The notes under the pieces are model-generated. The model did no database searches. It was not told the DNA's origin and saw only the letters and a list, made by a program, of their open reading frames with translations. This document shows positions 1 through 9,764 of a stretch of 64,000 nt of DNA, piece after piece. The DNA comes from Brachionus manjavacas. Lineage: Eukaryota; Rotifera; Eurotatoria; Ploima; Brachionidae. Numbering within the stretch: the first letter of the stretch is position 1; every line of letters begins with the position of its first letter. The translations under genes were made by a program, and so were the position numbers. The stretch spans positions 1,240,001 to 1,304,000 of the forward strand of contig JAHQIY010000009.1 in NCBI GenBank assembly GCA_019054805.1. Direction: 5' to 3'.

Positions 1-886
1 ATTCTCTCAATTAAGCTAAATTTTGGAAAAAGCGATCAACTTTATGTGTTTAGCCTATTTAACCCACCTAATGTACATCTTGATTTTGATCTTTTTGAAA
101 AAATAAATAGGAAATGTAAAAACTATATTCTTAGTGGTGATCTTAACGCTCGGTCAAAACAAATAGGCTGTATAGGAGAAAATCAAAATAGAATTATTTT
201 GGAATAGATAATTAATGAATTAGATTTTTTTGTAATCAATGACAAAATCCCTACTTATTATATCTTTAATAGAGAATATTTTGAAATTCTTGATTTGTTT
301 TTAGAATCATCTTCAGTAACAAATTAAAATAAATGAGTTTCGAGTTCTCAGTAATCAGGATATGATAAGTGACCATTTTCCAGTCAAAACTTCCATAGCT
401 TTCGATTACTTATTAACTGTGAAATCCCTATCAAAAAAATTTAATTATAAAAAAGTAAATTGACATTTATTTCGTGAAGTTTTAAATGTCCCAAGGCATT
501 TCTCAGTAGTTTCTGCAGGGACGATTGACGAACAAAACGAAACAATTACCAAAACAATATTTGCAGCTGCAAAAAAAAGAATACCTTTTCAGTCTAAAAA
601 AGTTTTCAAGAGCAGTCTACCTCCTTATAGATTTGATTACAGAACGTAGGAAAATAAGAAGATATTTTCAAAAAACTCGCTGTCAACTGACCAAACAAAG
701 ATATAATCATTTAACATTGGAAATTAGAATTAGCCTGAAAAAATTTTGGAATCAAAATTGGTTTGATTTTATTAAAAAGATGGGGAAAAACCCCCTATCA
801 AGCAGGCCATTCTGAAAAAAATAAATAAGTTTAAATCAAAAAAAGGATCAAATTTTATCCCGACTCTAACTCTTAACAACCTAGAT

Positions 887-2720
887 TTGAAAACAGATGA
901 GAAAAAAGAGAAATTATTTGGAAAAAAATTATCTTCAACATTCAGTCTTAATACTGACCTCGAAAACACTGGAAAAGATATAAATATAACTTATTTTAAT
1001 TCAAAATACTTTAAGAATAATAGTCAGCTAATAATCAACGAACCGATTAGCCTTAATGAAATGATTATGGCATTAAATAGGTTAAAAGGAGAAGCAGCTT
1101 GCGGACCAGACCTTATGCACAATTTAATGCTAAAAAACCTACCCTTAAATTTATTAAAAGAAATAATCGATCTTTTTAATTTTAGTCTCCAAGAAGGTAC
1201 AGTTCCTAAAGCTTTGAAAAGTGCCTATATCACAATATTACATAAGAAATCTTCTCCTACACAAGACCCATCCAATTATCCACCTATTAGCATTACAAGC
1301 TGTCTAGGTAAACTGCTTGAACATATTATTTTTTCAAGGTTATATTATTTCTTGGAAAAAAATTCTTTACTAATTCAGGAACAATCTGGTTCTAGGAAAA
1401 ATCAGAGAACCGCAGATAATTTAGTTTTCCTTGTCCAAAAAGTTGTCGAATCTTTTAATAGAAAGAAAAAAGTATGTTGCTTATTTTTTGACATTTCTAA
1501 AGCTGTTGACAAAGTTTGGCATGAAGGTTTAATCTACAAGCTGATAAAGATAAATATACCAACCTATTTAATTTATTGGATTTAAGCATTTCTTAACTGT
1601 AGAATATTTAAAGTAAATATAAATAATCATATTAGTTGTGATGAGGACATCACTGTGTATGTAATCGGTTCGCTGTGCAGTTGCATGCACTCGTATTTCA
1701 TATTTATATTTCATAGTTAATTATTTTATTTATTTCATTTTTATTCATATTTTCTTTATTTGTATAATGTGATTTATATTTCCGCCCGGTGTTCAGTCTA
1801 CGACGACAACCGGGCCCGGTTTTCTTTTTAAATTAATAAAGTTTTATAACTTAAATAAACAATTTGTTTACTATATTTTATAGTGATGAATTCAAAATAT
1901 CTGCTGGCGTTCCTCAAGGATCAGTTATTAACCCTTTATTATTTAGTATATTTATCAATGATATTCCTAAAAGAAATAAAACTAATGAAGAATATTCACT
2001 TCTCTTTGCAGATGATCTTGCGACTTTTTTTATTTACAAAAAAAATGGAAATAACGAAAGTAAAATGAATAAGTACTTGGTTGAATTAGAACATTGGCTT
2101 TTCAAGTGGAAATTGAAAATTTCGATTGAAAAGTCTTGCTCAATGATTTTTACTAAAAACAACAAAGACTATGTTTAATTAAAGGATTTATGGGAATAGA
2201 ATCGAAAGCTTAAAAGAAATAAAGTTCCTAAGTATCAAATTTGATTCTAAATTAACCTTTTCTTCAATGATAGATGAAATTAAAGAACGTTGCAGTTCAA
2301 GGCTAAATTTAATAAAAATCTTGTCGAATAAAAAATGGGGCCTTGACTTAAACACTTTAGGAAACCTTTTTAAGTCTTTGATTGGATCTATTTTAGATTA
2401 TTCTTTTCTTTGTCTGAACTCTCTTTCAGAAACTAATATAAAAAGGTTAGAATTAATCCAAAATTCAGCAGTTCGTTCTAAATTGAAACTAAGATATGAT
2501 ACTCGCTCCAACATATTACATAATGAGGCATTTAATAAACTTAAACTACCAACAGTCTCAAATCGACTTTTTGAGTTGACTGAGAGATATGTTAGGGCAG
2601 GACTGAGCCATTCTGTTGCATTAACTGTTAGACTGGTGGAAGAATATAACAAAGGTTTTGAATCAAGATATTGCTACCTTAATATTTCTTCCTTTTTTCC
2701 TGAATCATCAAATTATTTAA
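887..2720 (+). pseudogene. LINE reverse transcriptase, interrupted
   Basis: This reverse transcriptase reading is broken into at least three pieces (887-1585, about 1886-2178, 2267-2720). Visible blocks are the finger/palm motifs NYPPISITSCLGKLLE and CCLFFDISKAVDKVWHEGL, the AGVPQGS motif, the catalytic LLFADDLATFF (both Asp present), and the thumb-side LKISIEKS. A TAA at 1583-1585, a 238-bp insertion just after it, and a frameshift near 2178 prevent a full protein. An upstream shifted frame around 525-815 carries the ORF's spacer between endonuclease and RT. The enzyme would have copied its own RNA at a nicked target; here it is a relic. Confidence 0.8.
1645..1882. mobile_element. 238-bp insertion in the LINE RT, flanked by GTGATGA duplications
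   Basis: GTGATGA at 1638-1644 is repeated at 1883-1889, and removing one repeat plus the insert rejoins the RT reading frame (HISCD to EFKISAGV), so this is a real insertion. The insert holds a GC-rich stem GCCCGGT / ACCGGGC (about 1781-1817) unlike its surroundings, an AATAAA at about 1834, and a palindromic AAACAATTTGTTT near its right end. It encodes nothing long. Its left edge also forms a GTGATG-AGGA-CATCAC hairpin with the duplication. It could be a solo LTR, whose size and poly(A) signal would fit, or a small non-autonomous element; it lacks the TG...CA ends of a typical LTR. Confidence 0.65.
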
Positions 2721-2835
2721 AAATATGTATTCTGTTACTCTCTATCAAAATTTATCTAATTTTAATTTTAATATTTATCTACTTTTTAACTTATATCATT
2801 TAAACTTTATTTTTTATTTTTTTTTATTAAATCTG

Positions 2836-2885
2836 AAGGAGCTTTAGCTCGGTACAGATATACAAATAAATAAATAATAATAACA
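2836..2885 (+). repeat. LINE 3' end: hairpin plus AAATAAATAA tail
   Basis: CTGAAGGAGCTTTAGCTCGGTACAGAT is followed by a short-unit AAATA/AAT tail. GAGC-TTTA-GCTC forms a small hairpin. Related tails occur at about 6885-6930 (+), 7355-7400 (+), 8092-8145 (-), 8411-8480 (-), 15880-15910 (-), 33025-33065 (-) and 51000-51045 (-). They mark 3' ends of truncated LINE insertions. Confidence 0.7.
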
Positions 2886-3815
2886 AAACAAATAATGAAT
2901 ACTCTCTGCTTTTCACAGATGATCTAGTTACATTCTTCATTTAAAACAAAAAGGGGAACTTAGAAAATAAGATAAATAAATACACTAACGAACTAGAACA
3001 ATGGCTTATTAAATTAAAAATGAAGATATCGGTTGAAAAGTCATCTTTTCTAAGTACAAGAAAGAGAGAATTTTAACTTTAAAAAATTATGGAAACAGAA
3101 TATTGAGCCAAAAAGAAATCAAGTTTCTTGGTATTAAATTTAATTCTAAGTTAAACGTAATATACACGTAGACGTAATTTAAGAACGCTGCAATAAAAGG
3201 CTGAATGTTATTAAGATATTGTCAAGCAAAAATGAGGTCTTACTCAATATACAATAGGAAATTTTTATAAATCTTTAGTCGGATCAATTTTAGACTATTC
3301 TTTTCCTTGCTTCAATTCATTTTCAGAAAATAATACCAAAAAACTACAAGCAATTCAGAATACAGCAGTAAGATCGATCCTTAAGTTAAAATATGATACT
3401 CCCTCTAACATGGTGCATCATGAAGCTTTTAATAAACTTAAATTACTAACAGCCTCGAATAGGCTTTTTGAGATGAATGAGAAATATGATGTGACAGGAC
3501 TGAGTCATTCTATTCCATTGGTTGTAAGACTTGTGGAGGAATACTAAGAAGGTTTCGAATCAAGATATATTGAACCATTGTGTAATTGCTACCTTACTAT
3601 TTCCTCTTTTTATCATGAAGCTTCAACTATGTTAAAATCTGTCACATGTAACAACCTATTTCAATATTTTTCTTTTAAACTTTCTTAACATTTTTTTTTG
3701 CTTATTTACTTTATTTCAATTTTTAATTTTTTTCTTATTCTAATAACTTTATTTTTATTTTTTTTTATAATTTATTCTGAATGAGTTCAAGCTGGTTATG
3801 TCTAAAACATACACC
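2886..3815 (+). mobile_element. Second, more decayed LINE copy of the same or a sister family
   Basis: Starting in the RT palm region, this copy repeats the order of the first one: NEYSLLFTDDLVTFF (the FADD motif changed to FTDD), a thumb segment with MKISVEKS, then the C-terminal half with FNSFSENNTKKLQAIQNTAVRS and a stretch close to the first copy's LFELTERY. It carries frame breaks about every 100-200 bases. Near 3777 a tail like the first element's appears in altered form (CTGAATGAGTTCAAGC). It sits head-to-tail against the first copy's 3' end, consistent with one LINE landing in the A-rich tail of another. No function remains. Confidence 0.7.
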
Positions 3816-5002
3816 TATCAAGATTGCGAAAATTTTATAAAAGTGAAATTTTCAGACACATTTATTCCTATTTATCTGAATTTAAATATTGCCCATTTTC
3901 ATCTAAAAAAAAATTTGTCATAACCTTTAAATTTCGAATGAAAAAAAAAACAACCCAAAACACCCTCATAACTTTCCAGAAACACACAAAAACAAAATAT
4001 ATTTTTGAATAGTGCAAAAAAATATCTACTAGAAAATGTAGTTTTTATAGATTAATTAATTAATTTGATTTTGACATTAAAAATCGAAAAAACAACTTTT
4101 TAGATCTTTGACAATACACACTGATTTTTTGCCTTTTTCCATTTTTTTTCCACAATGTAAAATTGCAATTATAAGTAATCGATCCTGAGAAATCTGAAAA
4201 TAAAATCACATTTCTCTTATCTGAATTAGTTTTTAAAAAAATTTTTTGCTATTGTTTTTAAATTTTGTTAAATCTTTTTAACAACTCTACAACGATCTTC
4301 TAAAGTAAATCAAATGTAAGGAAAAGGTTAAAATTAAATTGTTTCTAGCTTTTTTAATTTTTAGACAAAAATTTTTATTATTTTGAATTTTATTATATTT
4401 AAAAGTTTGGTAGACGCTCAAATTGATCATCGTCCAGCTTGCTTTCTGCTCGTTTGAAAGTCCATGTCTCCCAGAATTTAATCTAAAATAATTAATATTA
4501 ATTTCTTTTATAAATTTTTTTTTCTAAATTCACAAAAAAAAATTCGAAACCGTGATGAATTAAAATAGGTAAAAAAATTCTTTCTACTTTACCTTCAGAC
4601 CCAAATTTTCGGTAGTTTGATAACACAATTTTTGAAACTCATTTTAGAAATTAAAATGTAAATTTTGAAGAAAAAATATTTAAATCATCAAAAAAGCTCC
4701 AATTAATAAAATAAAATTTTAAACATTTTTAAATCAATTTTTATTTATTTCATTATACATTTTTACATTTGGTACGCTGATTCAAAAAAAAACTATTCAA
4801 ATTACATTGAACACACAATTATATTACAAAATAAAATTTTTGTTTTTAAATAAAATTTACTTAAATTACAAGAAAAAAATATATTAAAGAGGATAAAAAG
4901 TCTGTACACAAAAAATCAACTTTAAATTAAACACTCAAAACCCGCAAGACTACAGACACATACCGGAAACATAATTAAAAAAAAAATGAAAAGACCAAAA
5001 AT
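3816..5002. other. AT-rich spacer, no gene recognised
   Basis: Homopolymer-rich sequence with no ORF of protein-like composition. The last part, about 4740-5002, is probably the 3' untranslated region of the minus-strand gene that ends at 5003; the TTTATTTATTTCAT at about 4740-4754 reads as AATAAA signals on the minus strand. Confidence 0.5.
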
Positions 5003-5953
5003 TCAAATATCCAAAATTCGGTCACTACTGTTTGGATCACATTTTTTGTCCATTGAATTCTCGTTCGAAATGCTCGATCGGATCGAGGTGCACGAAGAAG
5101 AGGTGGAGAGCTGGAGTGAGCTGTCAATGGCGTGTGCTCTTGGCTCACTGTGGCTCGAGAACGAGAAGTAGACCTGATTGTTAAGGCCTGTGGTATGGAT
5201 GCAGGTGAAAATGTGATTGATGGCTTGGTCCCGGCACGGCTGAGTGGACGCAGGGGGCAGTGGCGGCGGCTCCAGAGAAGTGGCGCCAGAATGCGTCGAA
5301 ATGTAGTCGTACTGGTCGTGCAGCGACTGGTAATTGTCCTCGGTCTCAATTCTTATCCTGGACAGCTCGGAGCATATGCTCTCGGACATGTCAGTGTACA
5401 AATTGGACTGATCGTTGAACCCCTGCGAGCCTAACTTGTGTTGCACGGGCTGGTTGAAGTAGAACTCTTCGTTCGGGTCGAAACGCTTCGAAGGACACTT
5501 TCTGGTTCTTCGCGCGAATCCGCCTAGCTTCAAAATTAGTCTGCTGAACGGCTGCAGATTGTAGCTCAGTTGAAAAGCGCTTCTCTGGCTCGCGCTGTTC
5601 ACATTTATTTTGGAATAGAGGTTTGACTCGTTGGCGCCGTGTTGCAGCGTGTAGGACTTGGTCTTTTTGTCCACCGCGTAGTCATCGTATATGGCGATGT
5701 AGTTGTCTTGGAAAGAGCTGGACTTGACCATTTTGGTGTTGTAGTCGTTTAGGCTAGTGTATTCGGTGCCTTTGTGAGTATTGGCTTTTTTGGACTTTTT
5801 GGCAAAGCGCAGCCTCAGTCTTTGGCTTGAGTTGGATCGGACTAGAAAGCTCGGATTGAGTAAAGTGTTTAGTGAATGGGACTTTTTCGCTTTTTTGCTC
5901 TTCTCATTTTTTGACGAACTTGTACAATCAATTGAAGATTTTTGATTGCCCAT
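5003..5953 (-). CDS. Predicted N-myristoylated Ser-rich protein, family not recognised (316 aa)
   Basis: A single ATG-initiated ORF of 316 codons that I do not recognise. It begins MGNQKSS, which fits the N-myristoylation pattern (Gly2, Ser6), and a Lys-rich cluster follows at residues 15-25 and again at 46-61; together these suggest inner-membrane-leaflet attachment. Further along are scattered tyrosines (YIAIYDDY at 85-92), a Pro-rich EPPPLPPAS at 228-236 that could bind SH3 or WW domains, and a Ser/Thr-rich tail to the end. There is no catalytic motif and no membrane span. The ORF is visibly GC-richer than its flanks and has coding-like composition, so I think it is a real gene, possibly an adaptor or scaffold; that role is inference. 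Upstream, TCTGAAAAAAATGGTC flanks the start without a clear splice site, so extra 5' exons cannot be excluded. Confidence 0.7.
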   Translation of the reverse strand: MGNQKSSIDCTSSSKNEKSKKAKKSHSLNTLLNPSFLVRSNSSQRLRLRFAKKSKKANTHKGTEYTSLNDYNTKMVKSSSFQDNYIAIYDDYAVDKKTKSYTLQHGANESNLYSKINVNSASQRSAFQLSYNLQPFSRLILKLGGFARRTRKCPSKRFDPNEEFYFNQPVQHKLGSQGFNDQSNLYTDMSESICSELSRIRIETEDNYQSLHDQYDYISTHSGATSLEPPPLPPASTQPCRDQAINHIFTCIHTTGLNNQVYFSFSSHSEPRAHAIDSSLQLSTSSSCTSIRSSISNENSMDKKCDPNSSDRILDI

Positions 5954-6218
5954 TTTTATCTGAAAAAAATGGTCTACAATTAAATAATTAATTAGAGATT
6001 AATTGGATTTGAGATGTGAAATTATTTAAAAGTGATTAATGTTATTCTGAGTGTATGCACATTGAATTTTTATTGCTGTTGCTCGAATTCAACGGACAAA
6101 GAAATATTTTTTGACTTTTACATATTTTCGAGTATAAATTATGATTATAATTTAAGACTTTATTTTCTGTATTAAAATTATTATTTTTTTATTTTTTTTT
6201 TAACTTTTTAATTCAGAC

Positions 6219-6340
6219 ATAAACGTTTAAACAAAGGCTATTGTCCTGATGTGCCCAAAAATCACATGAAGAAAATTAGAAATTATGTTCACCAGGCTGG
6301 CAGATTAACCAGCTCTGCGATATCAAATTTTTTGAGTTGA
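6219..6340 (+). other. Possible isolated exon or decayed coding fragment
   Basis: After a good acceptor (TTTTTAATTCAG, ending about 6214) there is an open frame of about 37 codons with protein-like composition, containing GYCPDVPKNHMKK and HQAGRLTSSAISNFLS, ending in TGA at about 6340. The patch is GC-richer than its surroundings. I cannot name the family. It could be a relic of a transposase helix-turn-helix or an exon of a gene whose other parts I do not see. Confidence 0.25.
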
Positions 6341-6769
6341 ACAAAGATTGAGGTGTCCCACAGGCAGGTGTTTCTCTAAAATATTTTTTAAAAAAATGAT
6401 CTAATAAAATAATATCTTAAAATTAAAAGAAAATTTCTTAAAACTAAAAATTAGTATTATAAATGCAAAATTGAATTTTTTGGTAAATCTCTGCAAAATA
6501 CACTATAAATTACAGTTTTTATTTGATCATCGGAATTAAGACTTAATCTACTTAAATTAAATAATTTACTTTATTTTTTTTTGGAAATAAAAAAATTAAA
6601 TTTAAATTTTTCCTGATTTTTAAGCAAAAAATGGAAGATTTTTGACCAAAAACTAGAAAAAAGAACTCTGAGGAAAATTACTATGGAAAGAGAAAAAATG
6701 TTATCAATCACCTAATTTAATTAAAGAAAATTTATTTGACACTAAAAATAATATAAATTTTAATTGCAA

Positions 6770-6932
6770 CCTTTTTATATATATGTATTTTTAACTTTTA
6801 GCTTTTAATTTTTTTAACTTATTACCTGTATTTTTAATTTTTATCGATCTTATTTTATTAACTTTATTTATATTTTTTTATAATTTATTCTGGAGGAGCT
6901 CTAGCACGGTACAGAAAACAAATAAATAAAAA
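6770..6932 (+). mobile_element. Truncated LINE 3' end
   Basis: The T-rich stretch and the sequence TTTATTCTGGAGGAGCTCTAGCACGGTACAG followed by AAACAAATAAATAAA match the 3' end of the LINE at 2650-2885. The hairpin reads GAGC-TCTA-GCAC, one mismatch from pairing. A weaker copy lies at about 7335-7400. Confidence 0.6.
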
Positions 6933-8091
6933 AATGGTGGTCGATCAAGCATTTATTGATCTAGAGATGTGGTAACAAGTTAAAATTTAGGAATAAAACG
7001 TTGTTTTTTTTTGTTTGAAAAAAGTTCAACATTTTTTACCTAAATTTAGCCAAAAATAATAAAATAAAAATTCTTTACTTATTAGTAAATTAAAAAAGTA
7101 TCCTAGTAAATTCTTGAATCTCAAAGAAAATTATTAATAATTAAATTTAGTTTTTATTAAATAATCTGAGGTAAAAAGATCGTTCAATAAAAAAATTTTT
7201 GCTAGTCTTAAAAAAGCACTTTTATGAAAGAATATAGTAAAAAAATATATCAGTTAACTATTTAATTAGAGGAAATTGATTATAGAATAAATAAAATGAG
7301 ATAATTATTTGAAAATACTTTTTTAAAATTATTTATTTTTTCTTATATTTTTTCTAAAGGAGCATTGATACAAAACACATAGAAAAGTAAATAACAATTA
7401 TTACAAAAATAGGATCTTTATATTTAAATTGTTAATTCTTTTTTAAATTTTTAAATAATAAATATTTTTTAAGATAATTATTATTTAAATTACCATTTAA
7501 AATAATTTTTTAATTCAAGATAAAAAAATGAACAAAAATTTTCTATGATACTATAGATTAATTTAAATTTTAAGTTTGGAATAATTAAAAAAATACAAAG
7601 TGTTCTTTTGAGATTTTATTTGCAAACAAAGTGTCAAGATAGAATGTCTCAAAAGGTTTCAAAGAGCACTTAATCTATTTGATTAATACCTTAAGTAATT
7701 CTAAATTCTAAGTACCTAAAGCGTTAATGACAAAATGAAGTGAATATTTAACTCGATTAGTTGTCAAGATTTTATCAGACATTAATTCTAATCTTTTTTA
7801 ATCCAAATATTTAATTTTACGCTCGACTGAATTCTGGAATAAATTCGATTAATTTAATTTATTATTTATCTCAATAAATTTGAAAAGTAAATTTATATAT
7901 AAATTTTATACATATATTTATATAGATTTTTTGATAAACTTGTCAAATGAATTTGAGTAAATACAACACATTAATTAAACTGTGACGCTTCTTAGCTTAG
8001 ATCTTTAGCTTAGAATCACAGTTTGGGTAAAAATACTTGAATGACGAGAATTCGTAAAAATTCAATACTGAGTTAAAACTATTCTGTTATT

Positions 8092-8400
8092 ATTTATTTA
8101 TTATTTGTAAATCTGTATCGAGCGTTAGCTCCTTCAGAGAAAAATTAAAATAAATAAAAAAAATGATTAAAATAAAAGTTACTGAATAAAATAAGAATTT
8201 AAAAAAATATAGTTAAATAATCGAAATTTGAAAAGAAAATAAAAGAAAAAAAGAAAAAAAAAATTGATTTTGAAAGGCGGAAAATAGACACAAAAGTTAT
8301 ATCGGTTTAGTTTTCAGAGAAAAAAGTGTCTATGACAAGGTAGCAATTACACAATGGAGTTGGATAGTTAACAAATCTAGATTCGAAACCTCGTCTGTTC
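8092..8400 (-). mobile_element. 5'-truncated LINE 3' end (minus strand)
   Basis: Read on the minus strand it ends CTGAAGGAGCTAACGCTCGATACAGAT plus AAATAATAAATAAATAA, with a hairpin GAGC-TAAC-GCTC. Its 5' part shares GGTAGCAATTACACAATGG (plus-strand reading, about 8338) with the next copy and with the LINE at 3560-3600. It is a short dead-on-arrival insertion. Confidence 0.7.
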
Positions 8401-8410
8401 GAGAGATTTA

Positions 8411-8740
8411 TTTATTATTTATTTATTTGTATATCTGTACCGAGCTAGAGCTCCTTCAGATTAAAAAAAAAAAATAAATAAAAAATTAAAATAAAGTTAA
8501 ATAAAATAAAATAAAAATAAAAAGTAAGAAAAAAATAAAGTTAAAATAATATAACTTAAAAAGTAGATAAATATTAAAATTAAAATTAGATAAATTTTGA
8601 TAGAGAGTAACAGAATACATATTTTAATTATTTGATGATTCAGGAAAAAAAGAAGAAATAGTAAGGTAGCAATTACACAATGGAGTTGGGTACTCGATGT
8701 ATCTTGATTCGAAACCTCTGTTATATAAGAGAGGAAATAT
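8411..8740 (-). mobile_element. 5'-truncated LINE 3' end (minus strand), close to the copy at 2640-2885
   Basis: The minus-strand reading shares a nearly identical stretch with the first LINE: both carry the tract encoding KICILLLSIKIYLILILIF, and both end with GGAGCTCTAGCTCGGTACAG or a close variant and an AAATAAATA tail. The hairpin is GAGC-TCTA-GCTC. It is adjacent to and in the same orientation as the copy at 8092-8400. Confidence 0.75.
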
Positions 8741-9639
8741 TTTCTGAATAAATATGCCAAAAATTGATTGTTAAATTAAATGTCGTTCAATTAATCAATT
8801 AATTTTAAATATTAAGGATATTGATGTAGTTTATATTCTAATCAATTAAATATTTGTCATTTTAGTCTTAAGTGATAAACTTAAATCATGCTAGTTTTTC
8901 ACCTATATTTTATTGTGAAAATCATAGATATAGTTCAAGATGTCCTACAGAACTTGATAATTAGTCCTCTTGTGTCAAACATTTTTTATAAATCACTATT
9001 AAAAAAATTTCTTAATTTTTCAATTTTTTTATTCGGTTTATTTTAATATTTAAGTATTTTTTTAATTAATTTTTTCTACTAGAGAAATAGTGGAACAAAT
9101 TTGTAAAAATTAATAAATCGAATAATATTTATTTCATATCGCTCAATTTTGATCTTACTTTTTTTTCAGTTCTTATCAAAAAAGAACAATAGATCAGTAA
9201 ACCGATAAAAAATGTTGTGTCTACAATTATTTTGGACACTTGTTTTTTAAAACTTTTAAATTTTTAATTAAATTCAAAAAATTTAAATTCTATTTTTTAA
9301 GATGAATTTAAATTTGACAAACAAAACCCCACTGAGGTCTTAAAATAGAATAATTAAATCTAAAATTATAAATCAAAAAAAGAAAAAATAAAAATTAAGA
9401 TACACATAAAACTATTATCGCTAGAATCAATTTTATAAATTTTTATTAAATTTATTCTTACTTTAATTTAAGCTTTTTATTTAATTTCACAAAAAAAAGA
9501 AAATATCACAGTCATAAAATCTTGGTAAATCTTCTTTGATTTACGATCTGAAACCATTGCTTTATCAATCTTCACATTATTGGTCTAATGGTCAAAAGAA
9601 AAAAAAGCCTGTACCAAAAATTATCCAAAAATTATCAAA

Positions 9640-9752
9640 AATTATCTGTGTGCGATCCGGGCCTATTTTACGGATGACCGAACGAGTGGCGATCCGACTG
9701 GCGGCAAAAGTTTTTGACCGGCAAGCTCACCAAGAAGGGTGTCAATTTAAAT
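9640..9752 (+). other. GC-rich coding-like island, unidentified
   Basis: About 110 bases of GC-rich sequence stand out in an otherwise AT-rich region. One frame reads VRSGPILRMTERVAIRLAAK and another, after a one-base shift, reads FLTGKLTKKGVN, which suggests a decayed or frameshifted coding fragment. I could not assign a family on either strand. Confidence 0.25.
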
Positions 9753-9764
9753 TTAATTTTTAAT

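Larger units (their letters stand above)
1..2885 (+). mobile_element. Degenerate non-LTR retrotransposon (LINE), Jockey-like, 5'-truncated by the window edge
   Basis: The element runs from an endonuclease remnant through a reverse transcriptase to a 3' tail. Positions 1-210 translate in frame 1 to an apurinic-type endonuclease fragment with the motif LSGDLNARS, ending at a TAG. Reverse transcriptase sequence follows from about 887, and the LINE-type C-terminal region (SILDYSFLCLNSLSE) lies near 2390-2430. The 3' end, about 2835-2885, has a GGAGCTTTAGCTCGG hairpin followed by AAATAAATAAATAATAATAA, the same tail seen at several other places in the window. Frameshifts and stops between 210 and 887, at 1585, at 2178 and after 2800 show it is dead. 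The family assignment to a Jockey-like clade is inference from motif style. Confidence 0.85.
5954..9500. other. Gene-poor AT-rich region with LINE tails
   Basis: No confident gene. It holds truncated LINE 3' ends (listed separately), a possible isolated exon at about 6219-6340, and a small hairpin at 7979-8026 in which AAACTGTGA and TCACAGTTT flank two copies of TTAGCTTAGA. Confidence 0.5.

Noticed and set aside
4975..5434. Overlapping ORFs on other frames (4975-5349 minus, 5132-5434 plus)
   Set aside because: They are shadows of the GC-rich myristoylated-protein gene; their composition (many Arg, Ser, Pro) fits out-of-frame reading of GC-rich DNA.
8497..8760. Minus-strand hydrophobic 87-codon ORF as a membrane protein
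   Set aside because: It is the 3' untranslated part of a truncated LINE, nearly identical to 2650-2810; Ile/Leu richness is due to AT-rich DNA.
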